Part shown: positions 1-8,016 of the stretch, piece after piece | Layout of the letters: the number at the start of each line of letters is the position of its first letter | Numbering within the stretch: position 1 is the stretch's first letter | Assembly: GCA_018267095.1 (NCBI GenBank) | Contig: JAFDZC010000018.1 | Location: 124,001-188,000, forward strand | DNA from: Bacteroidota bacterium | Lineage (GTDB): Bacteria > Bacteroidota > Bacteroidia > Flavobacteriales > Flavobacteriaceae | Reading direction: 5' to 3' | DNA: 64,000 nucleotides | Translations under genes and position numbers: made by a program | The notes under the pieces: model-generated | Database searches by the model: none | What the model was told of the DNA's origin: nothing | The model's input: only the letters and a program-made list of their open reading frames with translations

Positions 1-920
1 AAATTGCGGCTTATCAAACCTTGTATACTTGTTTGCTTACGGTAAGCAAGTTGGGCGCGCCCATCGCTCCGTTCTTTATGGATAAACTGTATCGTGATTT
101 GACACAGGCCACTGGTAGTGAGTCTTTTGAGAGTGTTCACTTAGCAGAATTTCCGGTTTGCGTTGAAAACTTTGTTGATAAATCACTCGAGCACAAAATG
201 GAGTCGGCTCAAACCATTTCATCATTAGTGTTATCGCTGCGCAAGAAAGAGATGATTAAAGTGCGTCAACCGCTCAAAAGGGTTATGATTCCTATACTTG
301 ACAAAAATCAGCGCACTGAGATTGAGGCCGTTTCTGACTTGATTAAAGCGGAGGTAAACGTCAAAGAAATAGAGCTGATGGACGATGCTTCAGGCATTTT
401 GGTGAAGCAAATCAAGCCTAATTTCAAAACATTAGGGCCCAAATTCGGAAAAGATATGGGTTTGATTTCCAAAGAGATACAGTCTTTTTCAGCAGCTCAA
501 ATCCAGCAAATAGAATCTTCAGGCGCTTTGGATATTGATATTTCAGGAAAAAATATAACTTTATCGCTAGAAGATGTAGAAATTTCTACACAGGATATTG
601 CAGGATGGCTGGTGGCCAGTTCCAACGGAATCACTGTCGCACTCGACATTACTTTGTCAGAAGAACTCAAGGATGAAGGGATTGCGCGTGAATTGGTCAA
701 CAGAATTCAAAATATCCGCAAAGACTCAGGTTTTGAAGTAACCGATACCATTCGCGTGGTTCTTGAAAAAGAAGCGCGATTGGAACAAGCAGTTCAAAAT
801 AACTTGGCGTATATCAAGGCGGAAACGCTGACCGAATCGCTGGCTTTTGAATCGCAACTTTCGGAAGGTTCAGAAATTGAGTTTGACGACATTAAAACAA
901 GAATATTCATTTCAAAGTAG
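1..920 (+). CDS. ileS: Isoleucyl-tRNA synthetase, C-terminal part (cut by window edge)
   Basis: The reading frame is open from base 3 and enters the window from the left, so only about the last 305 residues are present. IleS charges tRNA-Ile with isoleucine in the cytoplasm. The visible part begins in the helical anticodon-binding domain (IAAYQTLYTCL followed by the APIAPFFMDKLY stretch, with the KVRQPLK motif about 85 residues on) and ends with the C-terminal extension typical of the Bacteroidota/eukaryote-like IleS type (KDEGIARELVNRIQNIRKDSGFEVTD). The catalytic HIGH and KMSKS motifs lie outside the window. The stop is 7 nt before the DksA-like gene, so the two are probably cotranscribed. 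The identification is secure; the full length cannot be judged. Confidence 0.95.
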   Translation, partial: IAAYQTLYTCLLTVSKLGAPIAPFFMDKLYRDLTQATGSESFESVHLAEFPVCVENFVDKSLEHKMESAQTISSLVLSLRKKEMIKVRQPLKRVMIPILDKNQRTEIEAVSDLIKAEVNVKEIELMDDASGILVKQIKPNFKTLGPKFGKDMGLISKEIQSFSAAQIQQIESSGALDIDISGKNITLSLEDVEISTQDIAGWLVASSNGITVALDITLSEELKDEGIARELVNRIQNIRKDSGFEVTDTIRVVLEKEARLEQAVQNNLAYIKAETLTESLAFESQLSEGSEIEFDDIKTRIFISK

Positions 921-927
921 CTAGATT

Positions 928-1308
928 ATGGTAGATGAAATTACACGTTACTCTGACGCAGATTTGGCAGAGTTCAAAGAACTAATCCTCAAAAAAATCC
1001 AAAAAGCACAGGCCGATTTAGACTTGATTAAAAGCGCCTATATGAATGACCTCAACAACGGAACCGATGACACCTCGCCGACGTTCAAAGCTTTTGAAGA
1101 AGGTAGCGAAACCATGTCAAAAGAAGCGAACTCACAGTTGGCTATCCGTCAAGAGAAATTCATCCGCGATCTCAAAAATGCACTGTTCCGCGTTGAAAAT
1201 AAAACCTACGGAATTTGCAAAGTAACCGGAAAACTCATCAGCAAAGAGCGCTTGATGATTGTGCCACATGCTACGATGAGTATCGAGGCCAAAAATATGC
1301 AGAGATAA
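928..1308 (+). CDS. TraR/DksA-family protein with degenerate zinc finger
   Basis: 126 residues. The N-terminal half (about 10-85) is predicted coiled coil, and the C-terminal part (GICKVTGKLISKERL..VPHATMSIEAK) has the DksA/TraR zinc-finger layout. Members of this family bind RNA polymerase through the secondary channel and modulate transcription with ppGpp. Of the four cysteines expected in CxxC-x17-CxxC only the first is left; the others are T, A-T and E-A type replacements. It therefore probably folds without zinc, as some redox-insensitive DksA paralogues do. It follows ileS by 7 nt and is followed by a strong terminator, so it ends the ileS operon. Family assignment is firm; the regulatory role is inferred. 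Confidence 0.85.
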   Translation: MVDEITRYSDADLAEFKELILKKIQKAQADLDLIKSAYMNDLNNGTDDTSPTFKAFEEGSETMSKEANSQLAIRQEKFIRDLKNALFRVENKTYGICKVTGKLISKERLMIVPHATMSIEAKNMQR

Positions 1309-1329
1309 GCATCTCAAAACCCAAAAATT

Positions 1330-1355
1330 AACGCTCCAACCGGGGCGTTTTTTTT
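1330..1355 (+). terminator. Intrinsic terminator after ileS-dksA-like operon
   Basis: AACGCTCC pairs with GGGGCGTT (8 bp with one T-G wobble) around an AACC loop, followed by a run of T. Confidence 0.85.
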
Positions 1356-1367
1356 AGAAAATAGTAG

Positions 1368-1375
1368 TACTTTTG
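1368..1375 (+). promoter_or_regulatory. Promoter -7 element of lspA
   Basis: TACTTTTG matches the Bacteroidota -7 consensus TAnnTTTG and lies 19 nt before the lspA ATG, downstream of the previous terminator. A clear -33 TTTG is not seen because the terminator T-run occupies that place. Confidence 0.55.
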
Positions 1376-1394
1376 GCGCACTAAAAATTTAAAA

Positions 1395-2024
1395 ATGTCT
1401 TTACGTAACGCGTATTTCCTGATATTCATCATTCTGTTGGTCGATCAAGTGACCAAGATTTACATCAAAACCAATTTTGTTTTGGGCGAAGAGGTCAGCG
1501 TTTTTGGCTGGTTTAAAATTCTCTTTATCGAAAATGAAGGAATGGCTTGGGGCACCGAAATTCCCGGCGCGTACGGAAAACTCATTTTAACTTTGTTTCG
1601 ACTCGTTGCGGTAAGCGCGATTGGTTATTGGCTTTGGGATTCTGTGCACAAAGGAGGTTCAAAATATTTGATTGTAGCCATCGCGCTCATTTTAGCAGGA
1701 GCATTTGGAAACATCATTGATTCTGTTTTTTACGGAATTGTTTTCGATGATAGCCACGGCAAATTGGCCCAACTTTTCTCGGCGCAACCATACGGAACAC
1801 TCTTTCACGGAAAAGTGGTCGATATGCTTTATTTTCCGATGGTGGATACGCATTTTCCGCAGTGGTTTCCGGTAGTGGGCGGTAAAGAATTCAAATTCTT
1901 TAATGCGATTTTCAACATTGCTGATATGGCCATTTCAACCGGCGTGGGAATTTTGATTGTCTTCAACAGAAAAGCATTTCACAAAAACCACAGTCCGATT
2001 TCTACAACTACTGAAGAAGCTTAA
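1395..2024 (+). CDS. lspA: Lipoprotein signal peptidase (signal peptidase II)
   Basis: 209 residues, an inner-membrane aspartyl protease that cleaves the signal peptide of diacylated prolipoproteins just before the lipobox cysteine. Four hydrophobic segments are visible. The two catalytic aspartates lie in the family motifs GNIID (about residue 108) and FNIAD (about residue 177), and LLVDQVTK near the N-terminus is the conserved first-helix motif. The protein is longer than E. coli LspA (164 aa) because of an inserted loop (about 115-160), which is usual in Bacteroidota. It has its own promoter, and its stop overlaps the stop of the convergent folate gene by 4 nt. Many lipoproteins in this window would be its substrates. 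Confidence 0.96.
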   Translation: MSLRNAYFLIFIILLVDQVTKIYIKTNFVLGEEVSVFGWFKILFIENEGMAWGTEIPGAYGKLILTLFRLVAVSAIGYWLWDSVHKGGSKYLIVAIALILAGAFGNIIDSVFYGIVFDDSHGKLAQLFSAQPYGTLFHGKVVDMLYFPMVDTHFPQWFPVVGGKEFKFFNAIFNIADMAISTGVGILIVFNRKAFHKNHSPISTTTEEA

Positions 2025-2584
2025 AATTGGTAAATGCGCTCAGGCGTGACGCAATAATCCAAGCGAATATCTTCTGGATTTACATCTTCAATTAAATCCA
2101 CCGCTTCAAAAAAAGACAAACCTATTTTGACGGTTTCAGGCTTGCATTTTTTCAAGAATCGATCGTAAAATCCTTTGCCATAGCCCACGCGCTGACCGTT
2201 CTGATCAAAAGCCAACAGCGGAACAAAAACAACTTCAATGAATTCGTCAGGAACTGAAATTCCATGTATAGGTTCCGGAATTCCGTAGGTGTTTACTTTG
2301 AGTTTGGTGTTGTCGGTGAGTAAAAAATGTGTCATAGACAGTGTTTCAAAATCAGTGCGCGAAACGACGATTTCTTTGTCTTTGCCTGAAAGCAAATGCA
2401 GCACAAATTCAGTGTTGACTTCATTTTGCTTTTCAATGGGCAGAAAAACGTGAAAATAGGTTTTGTCCCAAATGGGCAAATGCAGCAATTGATTGGCAAT
2501 TTGTAGACTCAAAGTATCGATTTGCTCCTCAGATAAGCTTTGTCTGAGTTGTTTATATCGCTTTCTTAAATCATTTTTGAGCAT
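2021..2584 (-). CDS. 5-formyltetrahydrofolate cyclo-ligase
   Basis: 187 residues. It converts 5-formyl-THF to 5,10-methenyl-THF with ATP, returning a storage folate to the one-carbon pool. Family signatures are seen: the N-terminal LRKRYKQLRQSLS helix with basic residues that bind ATP, VPLLAFDQNGQRVGYGKGFYDRFL (the phosphate/Mg loop, about 121-144) and the C-terminal region after IGLSFFEA. The start overlaps the end of the upstream decarboxylase gene by 19 nt, so the two form a translationally coupled minus-strand operon. The 3' end overlaps lspA by 4 nt tail to tail. Confidence 0.93.
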   Translation of the reverse strand: MLKNDLRKRYKQLRQSLSEEQIDTLSLQIANQLLHLPIWDKTYFHVFLPIEKQNEVNTEFVLHLLSGKDKEIVVSRTDFETLSMTHFLLTDNTKLKVNTYGIPEPIHGISVPDEFIEVVFVPLLAFDQNGQRVGYGKGFYDRFLKKCKPETVKIGLSFFEAVDLIEDVNPEDIRLDYCVTPERIYQF

Positions 2585-3816
2585 AGCAAGGCCGCTTTGA
2601 GTTCGGCTATAAAAGTAGTTAAATGCTCGACTTCTACATGGTGCATCACCACAATTTTATACCATAGATTCTCACCTTGATGCGTTTCGGGCACCAAATG
2701 GAATCGATCGGCAAGCTTTTTAGGAACATATTCAGCCGAAAGTGTGACGATGTTCATATGCGGTTCTCTGAAATAAGAGATGCCCAATTCATCGAGTTGT
2801 TGACATAAAAATTGCGTACGCATTTGCAAAACACTTACTTTTTCATACCAACCGTGCGGTCCGTAGGTAAATAAAATCATCCAAACGGCGATGGCATTGG
2901 CTCCGGAACGACTGCCGCAAAGCGTCAAATCCATACCTTCAACATACGAAGCTTCGGGGGTAAGTACGTTTTCAATGAGTCCTTTTCGCCCAATAAAAAT
3001 ACCGGTTCCGTAGGGCGCTTGCAACATTTTGTGGGCGTCAATGGTGATGGATGAAATATCCGGATGGGTAAAATTTATTGTAGATTTTTGGTTGCTAAAC
3101 GGATATACAAATCCGCCATAAGCCGCGTCAATGTGCAACTTGAATGCTAAGTTTTTCTTTTGAAAAGCAGCAACATACAACTGCGGGTCGTCTACCGAAC
3201 CAAACATCGTTGTGCCCATGTTGGCTACTGTGATAAAATATTTTTTTCCGTTTTGTTGGGCTTCCGCGAGAAGTTCTTCAAGCTTTTCCGATTCTATAGT
3301 GCGCGAATGTTCCTCTACCGGAACTTTGATCCAATCGATTTGCAATAAATTAGCACCTTTTGGAATAGAATAATGCGTGTCTTGTGATGATACAATCGCA
3401 ATTTCAGATAAAGTAGCCTTTTGTTGATACATAAAATAATTGCGATACATCCACAGCGCTTGAATGTTGGCTTCGGTTCCGCCCGGTGAAATATAGCCGT
3501 CAAATCTGTCAGGCTCGGCTTTGAAAATATCAACGGCAATTACCTTGAGCACTTCTTTTTCAAGATTGTGTGTGCCGCTAAAAACATTTTCAGATTTGCC
3601 TAAAGTATGACAGCCGATGTGGTTGGGATTGGCAACGAAGGTTTGTAAAGTAGGCGCTTCTTTTAAAAAAGGCGCGTCGTCATAAAATACTTTTGGGTCG
3701 AGTTTTGAGGCCGGATAACCCAGCGATATATCTTGTGCAAAATTGATGTTTTCTTCTAAAGCTTTTTGAACCCGAGTTTTGAGCTGTTCACGCGTGCGTT
3801 TTTTCCAATAAATCAT
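2566..3816 (-). CDS. PLP-dependent group II amino-acid decarboxylase family protein
   Basis: 416 residues from the chosen ATG. It belongs to the fold-type I PLP decarboxylases (Pfam pyridoxal_deC). Visible features are HIGCHTLGKSENVFSGTHN at the N-terminal side, the SPGGTEANIQAL phosphate-binding segment, HIDAAYGG with the cofactor-pyridine Asp, and DAHKMLQAPYGTG holding the Schiff-base lysine. The substrate cannot be read from the sequence; family members act on histidine, glutamate, tyrosine or aspartate. An upstream in-frame TTG at 3834 overlaps a TAGTTTTG promoter element, so I prefer the ATG at 3816. It is divergent from uvrC and coupled to the folate gene downstream. Confidence 0.85.
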   Translation of the reverse strand: MIYWKKRTREQLKTRVQKALEENINFAQDISLGYPASKLDPKVFYDDAPFLKEAPTLQTFVANPNHIGCHTLGKSENVFSGTHNLEKEVLKVIAVDIFKAEPDRFDGYISPGGTEANIQALWMYRNYFMYQQKATLSEIAIVSSQDTHYSIPKGANLLQIDWIKVPVEEHSRTIESEKLEELLAEAQQNGKKYFITVANMGTTMFGSVDDPQLYVAAFQKKNLAFKLHIDAAYGGFVYPFSNQKSTINFTHPDISSITIDAHKMLQAPYGTGIFIGRKGLIENVLTPEASYVEGMDLTLCGSRSGANAIAVWMILFTYGPHGWYEKVSVLQMRTQFLCQQLDELGISYFREPHMNIVTLSAEYVPKKLADRFHLVPETHQGENLWYKIVVMHHVEVEHLTTFIAELKAALLCSKMI

Positions 3817-3831
3817 AAGCTGAAATTTGGC

Positions 3832-3839
3832 CAAAACTA
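3832..3839 (-). promoter_or_regulatory. Promoter -7 element of the decarboxylase operon
   Basis: TAGTTTTG read on the minus strand fits TAnnTTTG and lies about 15 nt before the chosen ATG. It overlaps the alternative TTG start, which argues against that start. Confidence 0.5.
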
Positions 3840-3909
3840 AAGCCTTAAGCGCGGATAAAACATGATATTTGTTAGGTGTTAACGCATTTGCTTTTTGTGA
3901 GAATTCAAG

Positions 3910-3917
3910 TAACTTTG
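3910..3917 (+). promoter_or_regulatory. Promoter -7 element of uvrC (leaderless)
   Basis: TAACTTTG ends 4 nt before the uvrC ATG. Transcription would start at or within about 2 nt of the start codon, so the mRNA is probably leaderless. Confidence 0.55.
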
Positions 3918-3921
3918 TTTT

Positions 3922-5721
3922 ATGCAGCAGCCTTCATTAGAACTTCAGATACAATCGCTACCGGACAGCCCGGGTGTTTATCAGTATTATGACAAAGAAG
4001 GCAAAATTCTTTACGTCGGTAAGGCCAAAAACCTCAAAAAGCGCGTTTCTTCGTATTTCAACAAAGTGCACGACACGGCCAAAACCAATGTGTTGGTCAA
4101 AAAAATTGTCAACATCAAACACATTGTGGTTCCTACCGAATCAGATGCGCTTTTGCTCGAGAACAATCTGATTAAAAAACTTCAGCCGCGTTACAATGTA
4201 CTTTTGCGCGATGACAAAAGTTATCCGTGGTTATGCATCAAAAAAGAACCTTTTTCAAGAGTTTTTTCAACCAGGCGGATGATCAAAGATGGCTCGGAAT
4301 ATTTTGGGCCGTATACCAATTTTAAAACGGTCAATACAATTTTAGAGCTCATCAAAGAACTCTATCCGCTACGCACTTGTAATTATGATTTGAACGAGCA
4401 GAACATTCAAAACCATAAATTTAAAGTGTGTTTAGAATTTCACATCGGCAATTGCAAAGGCCCGTGCGAAGGATATGAATCGCTTGAAAATTATCAGGAG
4501 CAAGTCGAGGCCATTCGGCAAATTCTCAAAGGAAATTTCAAAGACAGCTTGCGCAATTTTAAAAAGAAAATGACTGATTTGGCTGCCGATATGCAATTCG
4601 AAGCGGCGCAAATCATCAAAGAAAAAATAGAAGTGCTCGAAAATTACCAGTCGCGCTCAACGATTGTCAATCCGAAAATCAACAACGTCGATGTGTTTTC
4701 AATAGTATCAGATGAGGGCGCGGCTTATATCAACTTTTTGCAAATAGCCCACGGTTCAATCATTCGTTCGCATACCACCGAAATCAAAAAGAAGCTCGAC
4801 GAATCTGATGAAGAATTGCTTAGTTTGATGATTGTTGAATTGCGCGAGCGTTTTCATTTACTTTCAAAAGAAATCATTGTTCCGTTTGAAGTTGATTTAG
4901 GAGAACACATCAAAGTAACGGTTCCGCAACTGGGCGATAAAAAACAGATATTGGAACTCTCCCAGCGCAACGCCAAATTTTACCGAATCGAGCAACTCAA
5001 ACAGATTCAAATTGTCGATCCGGACCGACACACCAACCGCATTATGGCCCAGATGCAAAAAGATTTACGCCTTTCGGTTGAGCCCAGACATATTGAGTGT
5101 TTTGACAATTCAAACATTCAGGGAACGAATCCGGTTTCGGCTTGTGTGGTTTTTAAAGACGGAAAGCCCAGCAAAAAAGATTATCGTCATTTCAACATCA
5201 AAACCGTTGAAGGCCCGAATGATTTTGCTTCGATGGAAGAAGTCGTGTATCGTCGCTACAAACGCATGCTTGACGAAGGACAAAGTTTGCCGCAGCTCAT
5301 TATTATTGACGGCGGAAAAGGACAATTGTCTTCGGCGCTTAAAAGTATAGACGCGCTTGAACTTCGCGGGAAAATAGCCATCATCGGCATTGCCAAAAGA
5401 TTAGAAGAATTGTTTTACCCCGGCGATTCGGTGCCGCTTTATCTCGATAAAAAATCAGAAACGCTCAAAGTAATTCAATATTTGCGCAACGAAGCCCACC
5501 GTTTTGGGATTACTTTTCACCGCGATAAACGCAGTAAATCTGCCTTGCAATCTTCTATAGAAGACATTCCGGGTGTGGGTGAAAAAACCATGCAAACGCT
5601 GCTTCAGCACTTCAAAAGTGTTAAAAGACTCAAATTGGCGAGCGAAGATGAAATTTCTGCAGTGGTTGGTGCTTCAAAAGCCAAAAAAATTATCGACTTT
5701 TACCAAACTTCTAATCCGTGA
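3922..5721 (+). CDS. uvrC: Excinuclease ABC subunit C
   Basis: 599 residues, the usual UvrC length. UvrC makes both incisions around a lesion in nucleotide excision repair with UvrA and UvrB. Domains in order: GIY-YIG nuclease (about 14-90, with PGVYQYYDKEGKILYVGKA), UVR coiled-coil motif that binds UvrB (about 210-245), RNase H-like endonuclease domain starting at IECFDNSNIQG (about 393) with the FASMEEVVYRRYKR helix, and tandem helix-hairpin-helix at the C-terminus (IPGVGEKTMQTLLQHFKS). The promoter places the transcription start at the ATG. The patatin gene starts 7 nt after the stop, so they share a transcript. Confidence 0.97.
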   Translation: MQQPSLELQIQSLPDSPGVYQYYDKEGKILYVGKAKNLKKRVSSYFNKVHDTAKTNVLVKKIVNIKHIVVPTESDALLLENNLIKKLQPRYNVLLRDDKSYPWLCIKKEPFSRVFSTRRMIKDGSEYFGPYTNFKTVNTILELIKELYPLRTCNYDLNEQNIQNHKFKVCLEFHIGNCKGPCEGYESLENYQEQVEAIRQILKGNFKDSLRNFKKKMTDLAADMQFEAAQIIKEKIEVLENYQSRSTIVNPKINNVDVFSIVSDEGAAYINFLQIAHGSIIRSHTTEIKKKLDESDEELLSLMIVELRERFHLLSKEIIVPFEVDLGEHIKVTVPQLGDKKQILELSQRNAKFYRIEQLKQIQIVDPDRHTNRIMAQMQKDLRLSVEPRHIECFDNSNIQGTNPVSACVVFKDGKPSKKDYRHFNIKTVEGPNDFASMEEVVYRRYKRMLDEGQSLPQLIIIDGGKGQLSSALKSIDALELRGKIAIIGIAKRLEELFYPGDSVPLYLDKKSETLKVIQYLRNEAHRFGITFHRDKRSKSALQSSIEDIPGVGEKTMQTLLQHFKSVKRLKLASEDEISAVVGASKAKKIIDFYQTSNP

Positions 5722-5728
5722 TGGTTCT

Positions 5729-7939
5729 ATGAAGAAAATTGGGTGGTTCATTTTATTGTTCTTTACGACAAATTTAATTTGTGCTCAAACCGAAGAGGTA
5801 AAACCTAGGCCTAAAATTGGCTTGGTGCTCAGCGGTGGTGGTGCCAAAGGATTTGCGCATATCGGTGTTTTAAAAGTACTCGAAAAAGCCGGCGTCAAAA
5901 TTGACTATATTGGTGGTACCAGTATGGGCGCTGTTGTTGGCGGGCTCTATGCCTCGGGCTATTCGGCTCAGCAAATTGACTCTATTTTTAGACAAACGGA
6001 TTTTGATGCCTTGTTGAGCGATTACATTCCAAGGGCCTCTAAGAATTTCTATGAAAAAAACAACGACGAGCGTTACGCCTTTACACTTCCGTTGCACAAA
6101 ATGAAAGTGGGCATTCCAACAGCCATCTCCCGCGGAATGTACAATTATAATTTACTGAATAAGTTACTCAACAGAGTGCGCAATATTCACGATTTTAATC
6201 AATTGCCCACGCCGTTTTTGTGTATGGCCACCGATATTGAAACCGGCGAAGAGGTTTTACTCAACAAAGGTTATTTGCCCCAAGCATTATTGGCCAGCGG
6301 TGCTTTTCCGAGTTTATTTGCTCCGGTTGAAATTGAGGGAAAATGGCTTGTTGATGGCGGGGTAGCCAATAATTTTCCGGTGGAAGCCATCAAGAATTTA
6401 GGAGCGGATTTTATCATAGGCGTGGATGTTCAGGACGATTTAAAAGATCGAAAAGCATTGCGTGATGCGACAAGAATTTTGGTGCAGATTTCCAACCTTC
6501 AGATGATTGAGAAAATGAAGGATAAACTCAACAAAACAGATATTTATATCAAACCCGACATTAGTAATTACGGTGTTATTTCGTTTGACCAAGGCCCAGA
6601 AATTATCAAAAAAGGCGAAGAAGCAGCCTTGGCATTGTATGATAAAATTAAAATTTTTGGTGATTCCAGCTATGTTCGCCTACCTGCCAAAAATACTGCT
6701 TCAGACAGTTTGAACATCAAGAATATCATAATCAATCCACTCAAGAATTATACACGTGCTTATGCCGTCGGTAAACTCAGATTCAAGCAAAACAGCAAAA
6801 TTTCTTTTGAAGATTTGCGCCGAGGAATGGACAACATAACGGCCACCCAAAACTTCAGTTCTATTACCTACAGAATTGATAAAAACAATGAATATGACGA
6901 TTTAAATATTCAACTAACCGAAAATCCGAACCAATCTTTTGTTCGTTTTGCGTTGCATTACGACGGTTTATACAAGAGCGGTATTTTACTCAATGTAACC
7001 CAGAAAAAAATTCTTTTTCGAAATGATGTTGCATCGATGGATGTTATTTTGGGCGATAATCTGCGGTACAATTTTGATTATTATGTAGACAATGGTTTTT
7101 ATTGGAGTTTTGGCTTTCGTTCAAAATACAACAAATTCAACCGAAATGTTTTTACGGATTTTAGCGACGGCGCCTTGTTTAGTCAATGGAATATAGGTTC
7201 GCTCAATGTTGATTTTGCCGATTTCACTAATCAGTTGTATTGCCAGAGTATTTTTATTCAAAAATTTGTCATAGGAGCAGGCTTAGAACATAAATATCTC
7301 ACTATAGAATCAAAAACCATTGACGACGGAGGTTCTTATTTTGAGAAGAGTCATTACGGAAGTGCCTTTGGATATCTAAAGTTTGATGCATTAGACAACA
7401 AATATTTCCCCAAAAAGGGATGGTATTTTTCAGGCGATTATCAAAATTATTTTTACTCATCCAACTATACCAAAGCGTTCAACAATTTTTCAGTTTTAAA
7501 AGGCGAACTTGGATTTGCTCAAAAACTCTTCAGAAAAACTACTTTAAAATATCAATCTGAAATGGGTTTTGCTATTGGTAAAGAAAGTGTTCACTTTTTT
7601 GATTTTGTGTTGGGCGGCTATGGATTTGCTCCGCTTAACAACTTTAAACCATTTTATGGTTACGACTTTTTGAGTTTGAACGGAGATGCTTACATCAAAA
7701 GCACGATTACCCTAGATTATGAAATTTTCAAAAAGAACCATGTAAACTTCTCGGCCAATTACGCCAATATTTCTGACAATATGTTTGATAATTCTAAATG
7801 GCTTTCAAAAATTAACTACAGCGGTTATGCAGTGGGCTACGGAATAGAATCCATCATTGGTCCGGCTGAAATCAAATACACATGGTCACCGGAGCAATCC
7901 AAAAGCTATTTAATGGTGAGTCTTGGTTTTTGGTTTTAG
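5729..7939 (+). CDS. Patatin-like phospholipase with POTRA and beta-barrel (type Vd-like autotransporter)
   Basis: 736 residues from the ATG at 5729. The frame is open upstream inside uvrC, but only this start gives a signal peptide (KIGWFILLFFTTNLICAQ). Residues about 30-220 form a patatin domain with the oxyanion loop SGGGAKGFAH, the nucleophile elbow GTSMG and the catalytic DGG motif (LVDGGVANN). A POTRA-like segment follows (about 345-390, GKLRFKQNSKISFEDL), then a region ending in a beta-barrel with C-terminal aromatic residue (SLGFWF), as in the Omp85 family. This patatin-POTRA-barrel order is that of PlpD/FplA, phospholipase A enzymes presented at or released from the outer membrane. 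The lipid substrate and cellular fate are not visible. Confidence 0.9.
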   Translation: MKKIGWFILLFFTTNLICAQTEEVKPRPKIGLVLSGGGAKGFAHIGVLKVLEKAGVKIDYIGGTSMGAVVGGLYASGYSAQQIDSIFRQTDFDALLSDYIPRASKNFYEKNNDERYAFTLPLHKMKVGIPTAISRGMYNYNLLNKLLNRVRNIHDFNQLPTPFLCMATDIETGEEVLLNKGYLPQALLASGAFPSLFAPVEIEGKWLVDGGVANNFPVEAIKNLGADFIIGVDVQDDLKDRKALRDATRILVQISNLQMIEKMKDKLNKTDIYIKPDISNYGVISFDQGPEIIKKGEEAALALYDKIKIFGDSSYVRLPAKNTASDSLNIKNIIINPLKNYTRAYAVGKLRFKQNSKISFEDLRRGMDNITATQNFSSITYRIDKNNEYDDLNIQLTENPNQSFVRFALHYDGLYKSGILLNVTQKKILFRNDVASMDVILGDNLRYNFDYYVDNGFYWSFGFRSKYNKFNRNVFTDFSDGALFSQWNIGSLNVDFADFTNQLYCQSIFIQKFVIGAGLEHKYLTIESKTIDDGGSYFEKSHYGSAFGYLKFDALDNKYFPKKGWYFSGDYQNYFYSSNYTKAFNNFSVLKGELGFAQKLFRKTTLKYQSEMGFAIGKESVHFFDFVLGGYGFAPLNNFKPFYGYDFLSLNGDAYIKSTITLDYEIFKKNHVNFSANYANISDNMFDNSKWLSKINYSGYAVGYGIESIIGPAEIKYTWSPEQSKSYLMVSLGFWF

Positions 7940-7956
7940 AACCACCAAAAAAATAG

Positions 7957-7986
7957 TTTGCTGTTGTTTAAAAAACAATATATTTG
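7957..7986 (+). promoter_or_regulatory. Promoter of the APC permease gene
   Basis: TTTG at 7957-7960, an 18-bp spacer, then TATATTTG at 7979-7986. Both elements match the Bacteroidota consensus. Confidence 0.7.
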
Positions 7987-8016
7987 AAAACCACTAACAA
8001 TTAAAAATAGTTGCTT

